Below are positions 15,835 to 24,298 of a stretch of 64,000 bases of DNA, piece after piece (position 1 is the stretch's first letter; each line of letters begins with the position of its first letter). Made by a program: the position numbers and the translations under genes. The notes below the pieces were generated by a model. That model saw only the letters and a list, made by a program, of their open reading frames with translations, was not told the DNA's origin and searched no databases. Origin of the DNA: Pseudomonadota bacterium (GTDB taxonomy: Bacteria > Pseudomonadota > Gammaproteobacteria > Burkholderiales > Burkholderiaceae_C); contig CAUJHV010000016.1 of the NCBI GenBank assembly GCA_963205115.1, positions 62,001 to 126,000 of the forward strand, read 5' to 3'.

Positions 15835-17361
15835 ATGCGCCACACCCGCGACATCCTCTGGTCGCAGCTGTTCGAGCTGCCCGAAACACCCGGCCTGCCG
15901 CTGCAGGCGCAGCTGCGTGCGGCCATCGTGCGCGAGATCCTGGCCGGACGGCTGCCGGCCGGGGCGGCGCTGCCGTCTTCGCGTGATCTGGCGCGGCTGC
16001 TGCGGCTGGGCCGCAACACGGTGACGGCGGCCTACCAGCAGCTGGTGGCCGACGGCTTCCTGCGGGCGCGGGCGCGCAGCGGTGTCTATGTCGCCCCGCA
16101 GGCGCCGTCGCAGGCGCCACCCCTGCCGCCGCCCGCGGCCGATCACGAGGCATCGGACGACACCAGTGCGCCCGACTGGTCCGTGCGCCTGCGCCGCACG
16201 ATGCGCGGCCGCCCCACGCTGAGCAAGCCCGAAGGCTGGCGCGAGGCGCCCTACCCGTTTGTCTACGGCGGGCACGACCCGGCGCTGTTTCCGGTGGAAG
16301 ATTTCCGCGAGTGCTGCGCACGCACGCTCACCCGCGCGCAGCTGTCGCATTGGGCGCCGGACTTCGAGACCGAAGACGCGCCCGAGCTGATCGAGCAGAT
16401 CCGCCAGCGCGTGCTGCCCAAGCGCGGCGTCTTCGCGCGGCCCGACGAGATCATGGTCACCGTGGGCGCGCAGCAGGCGTTCCACCTGCTGGGCGAGGCG
16501 CTGCTGGACGGCGGCACGCGGCTGGGTCTGGAAGAACCCGGCTACCCGCATGCGCGCAACAGCTTTGCGCTGCGCCAGCCGCTGGAGCTGCTGCTGCCGG
16601 TGGACAACGACGGCCTGGTGGTCGACGCCCTGCCGCCGCTGGACCTGCTGTTCGTGACACCCTCGCACCAGGCGCCCACGACGGTGACGATGAGCCTGGC
16701 GCGCCGCCAGGCGCTGCTGCAGCAGGCGCAGGCGCAGGACTTCGTCATCATCGAGGACGACTACGAGGCCGACAACCTGCACGACGGCGCGCCCGTGCCC
16801 GCCCTCAAGAGCCTGGACCGCCGCGGGCGCGTGGTCTACGTGGGTTCGCTGTCCAAGAGCCTGTCGCCGGCGATGCGGCTGGGCTATGTGGTGGCGTCGG
16901 CGGCGCTGATCGCCGAGCTGCGCGCGCTGCGCCACGTCATGGTCCGCCACCCCAGCGCCTTCCTGCAGCAGGCCTACGCGCTGTACCTCTCGCTGGGCCA
17001 CCACGAGTCGCACGGCCGGCGCGTCAACCAGGCCCTGCGCGAACGCCTGTCCATTGCCGCGCAGGCCCTGCGCGAGCATCTGCCTGAATTCGGGTTTTCG
17101 ATGCCCCGCGGCGGTGCGTCGCTGTGGCTGCAGGCACCACCCTGGCTCGACGGCGCGCAGCTGGCGCAGGCCGCGCGGGCCCACGGCGTGTTGATCGAAC
17201 CGGGCGATGTCTTCTTTGCGCGGCCGCCGCAGCCCTGCCCGTACGTGCGGCTGCGCCTGTCCTCGATCGCGCCGGCACGCATCGCGCCGGGCATCGCAGC
17301 CCTGGCACGCGCCGTGCAAGACTGTGCCCGCGAGCGGCGCCGCTCGCGCGACATCGACTGA
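15835..17361 (+). CDS. tauR: MocR-type GntR/aminotransferase regulator, TauR-like
   Basis: PLP-dependent transcription factor of 508 residues. An N-terminal GntR winged helix (about 15-85, with SRDLARLLRLGRNTVTAAYQQL) is fused to a class I aminotransferase-like domain (about 130-495). The internal aldimine Lys lies in GSLSKSLSP (about residue 340), and the PLP Asp in IIEDDYEAD. It lies directly upstream of tauABC-type genes on the same strand. TauR of Rhodobacter capsulatus is a MocR regulator of taurine genes, so TauR is the best guess; PdxR or GabR-type functions are alternatives. Confidence 0.78.
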   Translation: MRHTRDILWSQLFELPETPGLPLQAQLRAAIVREILAGRLPAGAALPSSRDLARLLRLGRNTVTAAYQQLVADGFLRARARSGVYVAPQAPSQAPPLPPPAADHEASDDTSAPDWSVRLRRTMRGRPTLSKPEGWREAPYPFVYGGHDPALFPVEDFRECCARTLTRAQLSHWAPDFETEDAPELIEQIRQRVLPKRGVFARPDEIMVTVGAQQAFHLLGEALLDGGTRLGLEEPGYPHARNSFALRQPLELLLPVDNDGLVVDALPPLDLLFVTPSHQAPTTVTMSLARRQALLQQAQAQDFVIIEDDYEADNLHDGAPVPALKSLDRRGRVVYVGSLSKSLSPAMRLGYVVASAALIAELRALRHVMVRHPSAFLQQAYALYLSLGHHESHGRRVNQALRERLSIAAQALREHLPEFGFSMPRGGASLWLQAPPWLDGAQLAQAARAHGVLIEPGDVFFARPPQPCPYVRLRLSSIAPARIAPGIAALARAVQDCARERRRSRDID

Positions 17362-17384
17362 GGCGCGCCGGGCGCACCAAAACC

Positions 17385-17400
17385 ACCCCGTCATCGGGGT
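17385..17400 (+). other. Short hairpin between tauR and tauA
   Basis: ACCCCG-TCAT-CGGGGT forms a perfect 6-bp stem with a tetraloop, 23 bp after the tauR stop and about 100 bp before tauA. It lacks a T-run. It could be an attenuator, mRNA end stabiliser or operator. Confidence 0.35.
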
Positions 17401-17499
17401 AAGCCCCAGCACACCCGTCGCGTCGCGCAAGGGATGCTGCTGTTACCGGCACGCCCTCACACCAGAGGCCGGACCTCAATCGACACAGGAGTGATACGC

Positions 17500-18516
17500 A
17501 TGAAGGCAAGACGCAAGCTGTTCGGTGCAGCCGCCCTCGGTGGCCTCGTGGCCCTGGCGGGTTGGTGCCTGCCCGCCGCCGCACAGCCGAAGAAGGAAGT
17601 GACGATCGCCCACCAGGACATGCTCGTGCCCTTCCGCATCGTCATGGAAAGCGGTGAGCTGGAGAAGGCCACCGGCTACAAGATCAACTGGCGCATGTTC
17701 GGCGGTGGCGGCGACGTCATCAAGGCCATGGCCAGCGGCGACGTGCACATCGGCGAAGCCGGCTCCAGCCCGATCACCGCGGCCGCCAGCCAGGGCCAGG
17801 ACATCAAGCTGATCTGGATCCTGGACGACATCGCCGACGCCGAAGCGCTGATCGTGCGCAACGGCAGCGGCATCAACAGCGTCAAGGACTTCAAGGGCAA
17901 GAAGATCGCCACGCCCTTCGTCAGCACCGCGCACTACCAGCTGATGGCGCTGATGAAGGTCGAGGGCGTGGACGCCAAGGGTGTCAACGTGATGAACATG
18001 CGCCCGCCCGAGATCGCCGCCGCCTGGGAGCGCGGTGACATCGACGGCGCCTTCATCTGGGACCCGGTGCTCAGCAAGATCAAGGGCAACGGCAAGGTCA
18101 TGGCCACGTCCAAGACCATCGGCGCCAAGGGCTTCCCCACCTTCGACGGCATCATCGTCAACAGCAAGTGGGCGGCCGAGCACGAAGGCTTTGTCGTCGC
18201 AATGGTCAAGGCCCTGGCCAAGGCCGACGAGACCTACCGCGCCAACAAGGCCAAGTGGACCGTCGATTCGCCGGAGGTCAAGGCCGTGGCCAAGTGGACC
18301 AAGGCCGATGCCAAGGACGTGCCGCCCAGCATGGCGCTGTACACCTTCCCGACCATGGCCGAGCAGGTAGGCCCAGCCTGGCTGGGTGGTGCCGCCGCCA
18401 AGGCGCTGACGTCCACGGCCGCGTTCCTGAAGGAGCAGGGCCGCATCCAGGAAGTCAAGCCCGACTACGGCGCCTTCGTGACCGACGCCTACGTGAAGAA
18501 GGCGATGGCCAAGTAG
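17500..18516 (+). CDS. tauA: Taurine-type ABC transporter, periplasmic binding protein
   Basis: Periplasmic substrate-binding protein of the TauA/SsuA/NitT family (338 aa). A Sec signal peptide ends near PAAAQ (about residue 27). The motif of the ligand cleft, GDVHIGEAGSSP, and the downstream GKKIATPFVSTAHYQL and ERGDIDGAFIWDP segments are typical of TauA. AGGAG precedes the ATG. It is followed by tauB (35-bp gap) and tauC. Taurine is the likely ligand, given the TauR-like regulator; other sulfonates are possible. Confidence 0.85.
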   Translation: MKARRKLFGAAALGGLVALAGWCLPAAAQPKKEVTIAHQDMLVPFRIVMESGELEKATGYKINWRMFGGGGDVIKAMASGDVHIGEAGSSPITAAASQGQDIKLIWILDDIADAEALIVRNGSGINSVKDFKGKKIATPFVSTAHYQLMALMKVEGVDAKGVNVMNMRPPEIAAAWERGDIDGAFIWDPVLSKIKGNGKVMATSKTIGAKGFPTFDGIIVNSKWAAEHEGFVVAMVKALAKADETYRANKAKWTVDSPEVKAVAKWTKADAKDVPPSMALYTFPTMAEQVGPAWLGGAAAKALTSTAAFLKEQGRIQEVKPDYGAFVTDAYVKKAMAK

Positions 18517-18551
18517 GCCCGCAAGGCTGACGTTTCACCTCCGCGGAACCC

Positions 18552-19340
18552 ATGCCCACACTGCAGATACGGGACCTGACGGTCAACTACGCCGTCAAGG
18601 GCGGCACGCTCCAGGCGCTGGCCGCCGTCAACCTGGACATGCACGACGGCGACTTCGTCGTCGCGCTGGGCGCCTCGGGCTGCGGCAAGACCACGCTGCT
18701 GAACTGCCTGGCGGGCTTCCTGCTGCCGTCCACGGGAGAGATCCTGCTGGACGGCCGGCCGGTGGCCGGACCGGGCGCGGACCGCGGCGTGGTCTTCCAG
18801 AAGCATGCGCTGATGCCCTGGCTGAACGTGCGCGACAACGTGGCGCTGGGCCTGCGGCTGCGTGGCGTGGAGCGCGCCGAACGCGAACGCATCGCGGCCG
18901 AGAAGCTTGCGCTGGTGGGCCTGGAAAAGTTCGCCGACCGCGCCATCTACGAGCTCTCCGGCGGCATGCAGCAGCGTGTGGGCATCGCCCGCGCGCTGGC
19001 CAACGACCCGGCTGTGCTGCTGATGGACGAACCCATGGGCGCGCTGGACGCCTTCACGCGCGAAAGCGTGCAGGAGATCCTGCTGCACGCCTGGAGCGCA
19101 TCCAACAAGATGGTCTTCTTCATCACCCACTCGGTGGAAGAGGCCCTGTTCCTGGCCACGCGGCTGATCGTGATGAGCCCCAGCCCCGGGCGCATCACGC
19201 ATGTCTACGACGACGTGCCCTTCTCGCGCAGCTTCCTGCAGCACGGCGATGCGCGGCGCGTCAAGAGCGAGCCGGAGTTCATCCGCCTGCGGGAGGAAGT
19301 CCTGGCCTTGATCCATGCCCGGGAGCCCAGCCATGCCTGA
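18552..19340 (+). CDS. tauB: Taurine-type ABC transporter ATPase
   Basis: Cytoplasmic ATPase (262 aa) energising the TauABC importer. Walker A is GASGCGKTT (about residues 40-48), the signature is LSGGMQQR (about 136) and Walker B is VLLMDEP (about 156); the Q-loop [11 protein letters not shown] and the switch His in ITHS are present. All catalytic elements look intact. The last codons overlap the tauC start. Confidence 0.9.
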   Translation: MPTLQIRDLTVNYAVKGGTLQALAAVNLDMHDGDFVVALGASGCGKTTLLNCLAGFLLPSTGEILLDGRPVAGPGADRGVVFQKHALMPWLNVRDNVALGLRLRGVERAERERIAAEKLALVGLEKFADRAIYELSGGMQQRVGIARALANDPAVLLMDEPMGALDAFTRESVQEILLHAWSASNKMVFFITHSVEEALFLATRLIVMSPSPGRITHVYDDVPFSRSFLQHGDARRVKSEPEFIRLREEVLALIHAREPSHA

Positions 19341-20241
19341 CGCCGCACCCTTGGCGGCCACCACCGGCGCCGGGAGACTCGACACCGCCGTTACCCGTTC
19401 CTCACCGGCCGCCAGCCACCCACCCGCCACTGCGCCAGCGGGCCCGGTGCGCACCAGCGCCTTCAAGGTGCCGGGCGAAGGCGCCAGCACCGCCATCAGC
19501 GTGGTCACCGTGATCGTGCTGCTGGGCCTGTGGACGCTGGTGTCGAATGCCGGCTGGGTCAAGCCGCTGTTCCTGCCCACGCCGCAGGCCGTCTTCCAGC
19601 AATTTGCTGAATACCTCACCGGCGCGGCCAACGACAAGCCGCTGTGGGAACACTTCCTGGCCAGCATCCTGCGCGTGGCCGCGGCTTTCTGGCTGGCCGT
19701 GCTCACCGCCGTGCCGGTGGGCATCGCGATGGGCATGAGCCGTGTCGCACGCGGCATCTTCGACCCGCCCATCGAGTTCTACCGGCCGCTGCCGCCGCTG
19801 GCCTATCTGCCGCTGATCATCGTGTGGTTCGGCATCGACGAACTGCCCAAGGTGCTGCTGATCTACCTGGCCTGCTTCGCGCCGCTGGCCCTGGCCGCGC
19901 GCTCGGGCATGAAGAGCGCATCGCAGGAGCAGATCAACGCGGCGTATTCGATGGGCGCCAGCTACGGCCAGGTCGTGCGCCATGTCGTGCTGCCCTCGGC
20001 GCTGCCGGAGATCCTGGTGGGCATGCGCATCGCCATCGGCTTCGGCTGGACCACGCTCGTGGCTGCGGAGATGGTGGCCGCCAATGTCGGCCTGGGGCAG
20101 ATGGTGCTCAACGCAGCCAACTTCCTGCGCACCGACATCGTGATCATGGGGATCATCGTGATCGGCGTCGTGGCCTACCTGTTCGACCTGTTCATGCGCT
20201 GGGTCGAACGCCGCCTGGTGCCCTGGAAGGGCCGCGGCTGA
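19333..20241 (+). CDS. tauC: Taurine-type ABC transporter permease
   Basis: Inner-membrane permease of the BPD_transp_1 family (302 aa). A Pro/Ala-rich cytoplasmic N-terminus of about 45 residues precedes six predicted helices. The EAA-type coupling loop is in the [21 protein letters not shown] region. The ATG at 19333 overlaps tauB by 8 bp and has GGGAG 7 bp upstream; an upstream ATG at 19315 is in the same frame. No taurine dioxygenase or Tpa/Xsc genes follow, so degradation genes lie elsewhere. Confidence 0.9.
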   Translation: MPDAAPLAATTGAGRLDTAVTRSSPAASHPPATAPAGPVRTSAFKVPGEGASTAISVVTVIVLLGLWTLVSNAGWVKPLFLPTPQAVFQQFAEYLTGAANDKPLWEHFLASILRVAAAFWLAVLTAVPVGIAMGMSRVARGIFDPPIEFYRPLPPLAYLPLIIVWFGIDELPKVLLIYLACFAPLALAARSGMKSASQEQINAAYSMGASYGQVVRHVVLPSALPEILVGMRIAIGFGWTTLVAAEMVAANVGLGQMVLNAANFLRTDIVIMGIIVIGVVAYLFDLFMRWVERRLVPWKGRG

Positions 20242-20366
20242 GCCCGCGACGGCGGGCGCGCACGCCGCCTGCGCACACCCGCGAACAGCGGGCCGCTTGT
20301 GCTTGGGCGCACAGGCGGATGTCGATGTAACGACCATCGACCGCGGGAAAGATCGGTCTCCACGGA

Positions 20367-20393
20367 AATGAAAAATGTGGCACATTTTTCATT
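20367..20393. promoter_or_regulatory. Perfect 12-bp inverted repeat upstream of the amidohydrolase locus
   Basis: AATGAAAAATGT and its exact inverse ACATTTTTCATT are separated by GGC. The element is strikingly A/T-rich in a G+C-rich context and ends 29 bp before the first gene of the 20.4-33.2 kb locus. It has no T-run, so an operator is more likely than a terminator. The XRE-cupin regulator encoded inside the locus (26755) is the natural candidate to bind it. Confidence 0.72.
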
Positions 20394-20422
20394 CCGGTGA
20401 AACGCCGATCCCTGGAGCCGAC

Positions 20423-22321
20423 ATGGCCGACGCCCCGTCCCGAGCTGCGCTGACCATCTTCACGGCGCGGCGCATCCACACGATGGACGAGACGCTGCCC
20501 GAAGCCACCGCCGTGGCCGTCAGCGAAGGCCGCATCGTGGCCGTGGGCGATCTGGACTCCATGGCCATCTGGCGCGAAGGGCGCGAGGTCACGGTCGACA
20601 CCCGCTTCGCCGACAAGGTGCTGCTGCCAGGGCTCATCGACAACCACATCCACCCGTTCCTGGGCGCCCTGCTGCAGCCCATGGAACTGATCGCACCCGA
20701 AGCCTGGCGCCAGGCCGACGGCAGCCTCACGCCGGCCGCGCGCACGCCGCAGGCTTATCACGACCGCCTGCTCGAGCGCGTGGCCGCGCACAGCGACAAG
20801 AGCGACTGGTTCATCACCTTCGGCTACCAGCCCGCCCTGCACGGCCGCTACGACCGCGCCCGCCTGGACGCACTGTTTCCCGACCGCCCGGTCATCCTGT
20901 GGCAGCGCTCGTTCCACGAGACCTACATGAACACCGCGGCCACCGACAAGCTCGGCCTCACCGCCGAAGCCGTGGCCGGCCATCCGCAGATCGACTGGGC
21001 GGGCGGCCACTTCTTCGAGACCGGCAACAAGGTCGTCATGGCGCGGCTGCTGCCGCACTTCCTGCGTCCCGAGTGGTACCACGAGGGCCTGCGCCGCACG
21101 GTGCGGCTGATGCAGATGGGCGGCATCACCACCGCCGGCGACATGCTCTTCGGCGCACTCGACCCGGCCTACGAGGTCGATGCGCTGGACCAGGTGCTGC
21201 ACCAGGGCGGCGCGCCGATGCGCGTGGTCAACGTCTTCGATTCACGCGGCTTCTCCAACCGCGCAAGCGGCATCAAGGCCATGGGTCCGCCGGACCAGCC
21301 GATCGATTTCGAAGCCGGCATCGCGGCCTATGAACCGTGGCTGGCGCGCACGGGCCCCAAGATCCGCTACGCCAAGGCCGCCAAGCTCTTTGCCGACGGC
21401 GCCATGTTCTCGCAGCTGATGCAGATGCGCGCGCCGGGTTATGCCGACGGGCACCACGGCGAGTGGCTGATGGCGCCGGCCGTGCTGAAGCAGGGCGTGC
21501 AGGCCCTGTGGCGGGCCGGCTATACGTTGCACGTGCACGTCAACGGCGACGGTGGCATGGACGCGGTGCTCGACGCACTGGAAGCCGTGCAGGCCGAACA
21601 CCCGCGCTTCGACCACCGCTTCCACGTGCACCACGTCGGCTTCCACGCGCAGTCGCAGACGGCGCGCCTGGCGGCATTGGGCGCGCACGCCAGCGTCAAC
21701 CCGTACTACATCCACGCGCTGGCTGACGACTACGCGCAGTTCGGCCTGGGGCCGGAGCGTGCATCGCAGCTCACGCGCTGCGGCTCGATGCTGCGTGCGG
21801 GCATGAAGGTGTCCTTCCATTCCGATTTCATGATGGCGCCCACCGAGCCGCTCACGCTGGCCTGGTGCGCGGCCAACCGCCGCACGAACAGCGGCCGCGT
21901 CGTGGCACCCACCGAGTGCCTGAGCCTGATGCAGGCGCTGCGCGGCGTGACCATCGACGCCGCCTGGACCCTGCGCATGGAAGACGAGATCGGCTCCATC
22001 GCCGCGGGCAAGCGGGCCGACTTCTGCGTGCTGATGGACGACCCGTTCGAGCTGGGCGTCGAGCGGCTGAACGAGGTGCGCCTGGCCGGCACCGTGTTTG
22101 AAGGCTCGCCGCATCTGCTGGAGCGGCCGGTGGCGTCGATCCTGGCCACGGCAGCCGAAGCCGATCTGTCGATCGATGCATCGGCCGCGCCGGCGGCATC
22201 CACTGGCATGAAACGTTGGACCCATGCCGCCTGCAACGGCATCAGCGACCGCTGCGACGTGGTGCGCCAATGGGCCGGCTGGCTGGGCCAGGCCATGGCC
22301 GCGCGGCCGGCCAGCGCCTGA
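20423..22321 (+). CDS. Amidohydrolase family 3 (YtcJ-like) metal hydrolase
   Basis: TIM-barrel amidohydrolase (632 aa). The metal-binding HxH motif is in GLIDNHIHPF (about residue 72), further His residues lie in HVHVNGDG and FHVHHVGF, and a metal Asp in SFHSDFMMAP. The C-terminal composite beta-sandwich includes GSIAAGKRADFCVL. No signal peptide is present. TGGAG precedes the ATG at 20423; the open frame starts earlier inside the inverted repeat but lacks a ribosome site. It opens the locus containing two peptide-type binding proteins and a flavoprotein, so it may hydrolyse an amide of the imported compound. Confidence 0.82.
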   Translation: MADAPSRAALTIFTARRIHTMDETLPEATAVAVSEGRIVAVGDLDSMAIWREGREVTVDTRFADKVLLPGLIDNHIHPFLGALLQPMELIAPEAWRQADGSLTPAARTPQAYHDRLLERVAAHSDKSDWFITFGYQPALHGRYDRARLDALFPDRPVILWQRSFHETYMNTAATDKLGLTAEAVAGHPQIDWAGGHFFETGNKVVMARLLPHFLRPEWYHEGLRRTVRLMQMGGITTAGDMLFGALDPAYEVDALDQVLHQGGAPMRVVNVFDSRGFSNRASGIKAMGPPDQPIDFEAGIAAYEPWLARTGPKIRYAKAAKLFADGAMFSQLMQMRAPGYADGHHGEWLMAPAVLKQGVQALWRAGYTLHVHVNGDGGMDAVLDALEAVQAEHPRFDHRFHVHHVGFHAQSQTARLAALGAHASVNPYYIHALADDYAQFGLGPERASQLTRCGSMLRAGMKVSFHSDFMMAPTEPLTLAWCAANRRTNSGRVVAPTECLSLMQALRGVTIDAAWTLRMEDEIGSIAAGKRADFCVLMDDPFELGVERLNEVRLAGTVFEGSPHLLERPVASILATAAEADLSIDASAAPAASTGMKRWTHAACNGISDRCDVVRQWAGWLGQAMAARPASA

Positions 22322-22373
22322 AACGGAACCCCCTTCTCCGCCACACCCCCTGTCCACCGAGGAGTCCACCCCC

Positions 22374-23963
22374 ATGCGACTGCATCCAATCCGCCCGCGC
22401 GCCGCCCTCTGGACGGCCGCCCTCCTGGCCGGCTTGTGCAGCCCGGCATCCTGGGCCCAGCCGGGCAGCGCCGGCACGCTGGTCGTGGGCATGAACAGCG
22501 TGCCGCGGCACCTGAATTCCGCCGTGCAATCGGGCACCGTGACTGGCATCCCGGCGGCGCAGATCTTTGCCAGCCCGCTGCGCTTCGACAAGGACTGGAA
22601 CCCCGAGCCCTATCTGGCGGAAAGCTGGAGCTTCCAGGACGACGGCAAGTCGCTGCTGCTGAAGCTGCGTGCGGGCGCCACCTTCCACGACGGCAAGCCC
22701 ATCACCAGCGAGGACGTGGCCTTCTCGATCATGGCGATCAAGGCCAACCACCCGTTCCAGGCGATGTTCGAGCCCGTGGAGCGCGTGGACACACCCACGC
22801 CGCAGATCGCCATCATCCGCATGAACAAGCCGCACCCGGCGATCCTGCTGGCGATGGCGCCGCCGTTTGCACCCATCCTGCCCAAGCAGGTCTTCGGCGA
22901 CGGCACCGACCTGAAGGTGCACCCGAAGAACAACCTGCCCGTGGGCAGCGGCCCGTACAAGGTGGTGTCATTCAACCCGCGCGAATCCATCGTGCTGGAG
23001 CGGCACGCCGGCTACTTCTTCAAGGACCGGCCGCAGTTCGAACGCATCGTCGTGCGCATCTACTCCGACGCCACGGCCGTGGCGCTGGCGCTGGAACGCG
23101 GCGAGGTCGACTTCGTCCCGCAACTCGGCGCGCAGTCGCAGCTCACGCAACTCTCGCGCGCCAAGGACGTGGTCGTCTCCGGCAAGGGCGGCGATGCGAT
23201 CGGCCCGCTGGGCTGGCTGGCCTTCAACCTCAAGCGCAAGCCCTACGACGACGTCCGCGTGCGCCAGGCCATCGCCTACGCGATCGACAAGGACTTCATC
23301 ATCAAGGAACTCCACAAGGGAGTGACCAAGCGCGCCACCGGCCCGATCGCACCCGGTTCGCCCTTCTTCAGCGACAAGGTCGAGCCCTACAAGCTGGACC
23401 TGAAGAAGTCTGCCGCCCTGCTGGACGCCGCAGGCCTGAAGCCCGATGCCTCGGGCAAACGCATGGCCATGACGCTGGACTACCTGCCCGGCACGCCCGA
23501 CAACGCGCAGACCATCGCCGAGTACCTGCGCCCGCAGCTCAAGAAGGTGGGCATCGAGGTCACGGTGCGCAACGCGCCGGACTTCCCCACCTGGGCGCGG
23601 CGTGTCAGCGGCTACGACTTCGACGCCACGGTGGACGGCGCCTTCAACTACGGCGACCCGGTCATCGGTGTGCACCGCACCTACCTCAGCAGCAACATCA
23701 AGCCCGGCGTCATCTGGTCCAACACGCAGAGCTACAGCAACCCGAAGGTCGACGAACTGCTGGCCCAGGCCACGGTGGAGCGCGACATCGAGAAGCGCAA
23801 GAAGCTCTATGCCGAGTTCCAGCGGCTGGTGGTCCAGGACACACCCGTCACCTTCCTGCACGTGTGGAACATGGCCAATGCCGCACGCAAGGACCTGGTC
23901 GGCGTGCCCGAGTCCATCTGGGCGCCGATGGCCCCCTGGGACCTGATGAGCCGCAAGAAGTGA
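22374..23963 (+). CDS. Peptide-type ABC substrate-binding protein 1
   Basis: Family 5 (DppA/OppA-like) periplasmic binding protein of 529 residues with a Sec signal peptide ending near SWAQP (about 29). The hallmark VRVRQAIAYAIDK and GPYKV regions are present. It is closely paralogous to the protein at 27594: both share RHLNSAVQSG, PDFPTWARRV and GVIWSNTQSYSNPKVD. The nearest permeases and ATPases are encoded at 29198-33163. GAGGAG precedes the ATG. The ligand is unknown but probably a small peptide-like or N-methylated compound. Confidence 0.85.
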   Translation: MRLHPIRPRAALWTAALLAGLCSPASWAQPGSAGTLVVGMNSVPRHLNSAVQSGTVTGIPAAQIFASPLRFDKDWNPEPYLAESWSFQDDGKSLLLKLRAGATFHDGKPITSEDVAFSIMAIKANHPFQAMFEPVERVDTPTPQIAIIRMNKPHPAILLAMAPPFAPILPKQVFGDGTDLKVHPKNNLPVGSGPYKVVSFNPRESIVLERHAGYFFKDRPQFERIVVRIYSDATAVALALERGEVDFVPQLGAQSQLTQLSRAKDVVVSGKGGDAIGPLGWLAFNLKRKPYDDVRVRQAIAYAIDKDFIIKELHKGVTKRATGPIAPGSPFFSDKVEPYKLDLKKSAALLDAAGLKPDASGKRMAMTLDYLPGTPDNAQTIAEYLRPQLKKVGIEVTVRNAPDFPTWARRVSGYDFDATVDGAFNYGDPVIGVHRTYLSSNIKPGVIWSNTQSYSNPKVDELLAQATVERDIEKRKKLYAEFQRLVVQDTPVTFLHVWNMANAARKDLVGVPESIWAPMAPWDLMSRKK

Positions 23964-23973
23964 CACGTCGCGC

Positions 23974-24291
23974 ATGAAGATGTCGCTCTGCCGCAGCTTC
24001 CTCCATGCCCGCGCCCTGCCCGGCAAGCGGGCCGATCTGGTGCAGGCCTTCACCGCGCGCCGCGTGCTCGAGGAATGCCGCGAGGCCGTGCCCGGCTGCC
24101 TGGGCGGCGAACTGCTGCTGTCGGCCAGCGACCCCGATGCGCTGTGCGTGACGGTGTTGTGGGCCTCGCCGGCCGACCACCACGCCTGGCTGGCCAGCCC
24201 GGTGCGTGTGGCCCAGGGTCCGGCGCTGGCGGCCTGGCTGGCCAGCGCCGAGACGCCCGTGCTCATGCCTGTGGCCACGGCTTTGGACTGA
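23974..24291 (+). CDS. Small antibiotic-biosynthesis-monooxygenase-like protein
   Basis: A 105-residue protein with the ferredoxin-like ABM-fold layout: strand RSFLHARALPGK, helix ADLVQAFTARRVLEEC, strand CLGGELLLSAS, then a strand VTVLWASPADHHAWLAS with the typical W...H/W...S pattern. It lies 10 bp after the binding protein gene and 7 bp before the flavoprotein, so it is surely cotranscribed. It could be a cofactor-free monooxygenase or a small accessory to the flavoprotein; activity cannot be told from sequence. Confidence 0.65.
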   Translation: MKMSLCRSFLHARALPGKRADLVQAFTARRVLEECREAVPGCLGGELLLSASDPDALCVTVLWASPADHHAWLASPVRVAQGPALAAWLASAETPVLMPVATALD

Positions 24292-24298
24292 TGCGCCC

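Noticed and set aside
20278..20292. CCCGC-GAACA-GCGGG hairpin after tauC
   Set aside because: Only a 5-bp stem without a T-run; too weak to call a terminator.
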